Shown piece after piece: positions 63,326-64,000 of a DNA stretch of 64,000 nt (within the stretch, counting starts at the first letter, position 1; each line of letters begins with the position of its first letter). The stretch spans positions 1-64,000 of the forward strand of contig NZ_QORW01000024.1 in NCBI RefSeq assembly GCF_003574735.1, in the 5' to 3' direction. The notes beneath the pieces were generated by a model, which worked only from the letters and a program-made list of their open reading frames with translations, was not told the origin of the DNA and searched no databases. Origin of the DNA: Dongia deserti (GTDB lineage Bacteria > Pseudomonadota > Alphaproteobacteria > Dongiales > Dongiaceae). The translations under genes and the position numbers were made by a program.

Positions 63326-63351
63326 TGCTGCATGTCGGCACTTGCATCCTC

Positions 63352-64000
63352 TCACCCACCCAGAAACGATTCGGCCACTTCACGATTGACCAGCAGATTG
63401 GCCGCACTGTCCGTGAAGCGGTTGCGGCCCGTGGCGAGGACGTAGCCGACATGGCCGATGGCAAGCGCTTGCTTGGCGTTCTGCTCGACCAGCAGGACAC
63501 CGACGCCGCTCTGGTTGATCGCGATGACGCGGTCGAAGATCTGGTCCATGTAGAGCGGCGACAGGCCCGCCGTCGGCTCATCCAGCATCAGCAGCTTCGG
63601 CTCGAGCATCAGAGCGCGGCCCATCGCGACCATCTGGCGCTGCCCGCCAGAGAGCTCACCTGCCGCTTGCTTCAGTTTCTCTCGCAAGGGCGGAAACAGC
63701 CCCATCACCGCTTCGATACGCCGCGCAATGTCGCCGGGTTTCAGGAACGCGCCCATTTCCAGGTTCTCGCGCACGCTGAGCGAGCGGAAGACATTGCGCT
63801 CCTGCGGCACATACGCGATGCCGCGCGCCACCAGCCTGTCGGCCGGCTGGCGCGTGATGTCGTCACCCTGGAACAGCACACGGCCCTCGCGGATCTGCGC
63901 CAGGCCGAAGATCGCCTTCAGCGCTGTCGATTTGCCGGCACCGTTCGGCCCGACGATCACGGAAATCTTGCCCGGCTCGACCGCCAAGTCGATGCCGTTG
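63352..64000 (-). CDS. livF: Branched-chain amino-acid-type ABC ATPase (cut by window edge)
   Basis: The frame is open to the right edge; at least 216 residues are present, and upstream codons read NGID before LAVEPGKIS, so the real start is beyond 64000. Walker A GPNGAGKST, signature LSGGQRQMVAMGRAL, Walker B LLMLDEPTAGLSP and VLLVEQNAKQAL are the LivF pattern. It lies upstream of livH with the palindromic repeat in the 171-base gap. Confidence 0.9.
   Translation of the reverse strand, partial: NGIDLAVEPGKISVIVGPNGAGKSTALKAIFGLAQIREGRVLFQGDDITRQPADRLVARGIAYVPQERNVFRSLSVRENLEMGAFLKPGDIARRIEAVMGLFPPLREKLKQAAGELSGGQRQMVAMGRALMLEPKLLMLDEPTAGLSPLYMDQIFDRVIAINQSGVGVLLVEQNAKQALAIGHVGYVLATGRNRFTDSAANLLVNREVAESFLGG

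Noticed and set aside
61332-63355. Possible 677-residue fused LivH-LivM protein
   Set aside because: The upstream part is a different reading frame from livH; livH and livM are separate genes joined by a TGATG overlap.

Overview
This 64 kb window comes from a GC-rich chromosome of an alphaproteobacterium, probably of the Rhodospirillales/Hyphomicrobiales type. The evidence is the gene content: an AapJQMP general amino-acid importer, an HcnABC-type three-subunit dehydrogenase, DUF1194, an RHH_4-domain protein, a MlrC-type M81 protein, and many ABC importers in tight operons joined by ATGA overlaps. I found no rRNA, tRNA, CRISPR, phage or insertion-sequence genes. The region looks like stable chromosome devoted to scavenging and breaking down organic nitrogen and sulfur compounds.

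Layout. 1-3.3 kb: the 5' end of a large type-I-secretion-like repeat protein running off the left edge, an RHH-PAS regulator, and two small proteins, one of which looks like a short paralogue of the repeat protein's start. 3.5-11.1 kb (minus): a seven-gene uptake and catabolism operon (ribokinase, GH63-like glycosidase, cysteine hydrolase, spermidine/putrescine-type ABC importer) behind a 22-bp perfect palindrome. 11.4-14.5 kb: SufS-like desulfurase, PiuC-type hydroxylase, NAD-dependent epimerase. 14.6-23.7 kb (minus): peptide ABC importer with two tandem S9 peptidases. 23.9-25.2 kb: class III aminotransferase. 25.2-28.6 kb (minus): thiamine importer thiBPQ under a TPP riboswitch, with a choline/thiamine-kinase-like gene upstream.

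29.6-37.4 kb: a degenerate REC-GGDEF protein, an SDR, a TetR regulator, an acyl-CoA dehydrogenase, an MFS transporter and a trimethylamine-dehydrogenase-like flavoenzyme. 37.5-46.7 kb: MlrC-type M81 protein, cysteine synthase, GST, then a coupled operon of AlaX editing protein, mercaptopyruvate sulfurtransferase, double-GNAT protein and HcnA/B/C-like dehydrogenase subunits. 46.5-51.3 kb (minus): aapJQMP plus a membrane protein. 51.5-55.9 kb: metC-hisI-kynU, a stand-alone Lrp-type RAM domain and a Liv-type binding protein. 56-61.3 kb: two-gene response-regulator unit, haloacid dehalogenase, DUF1194 protein, aldo/keto reductase, NTF2-like protein and nucleoside hydrolase. 61.3-64 kb (minus): livM, livH, a palindromic intergenic repeat and livF cut by the right edge.

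The common theme is import followed by hydrolysis or oxidation: peptides, amino acids, thiamine and an unidentified glycoconjugate. The least expected items are the palindrome-controlled glycosidase/ribokinase/cysteine hydrolase operon, perfect hairpins at all three junctions where a binding-protein gene is followed at a distance by its permease gene, the double-GNAT gene inside the AlaX/SseA/dehydrogenase operon, hisI between metC and kynU, and the shared leader and motif of the secreted-protein pair.
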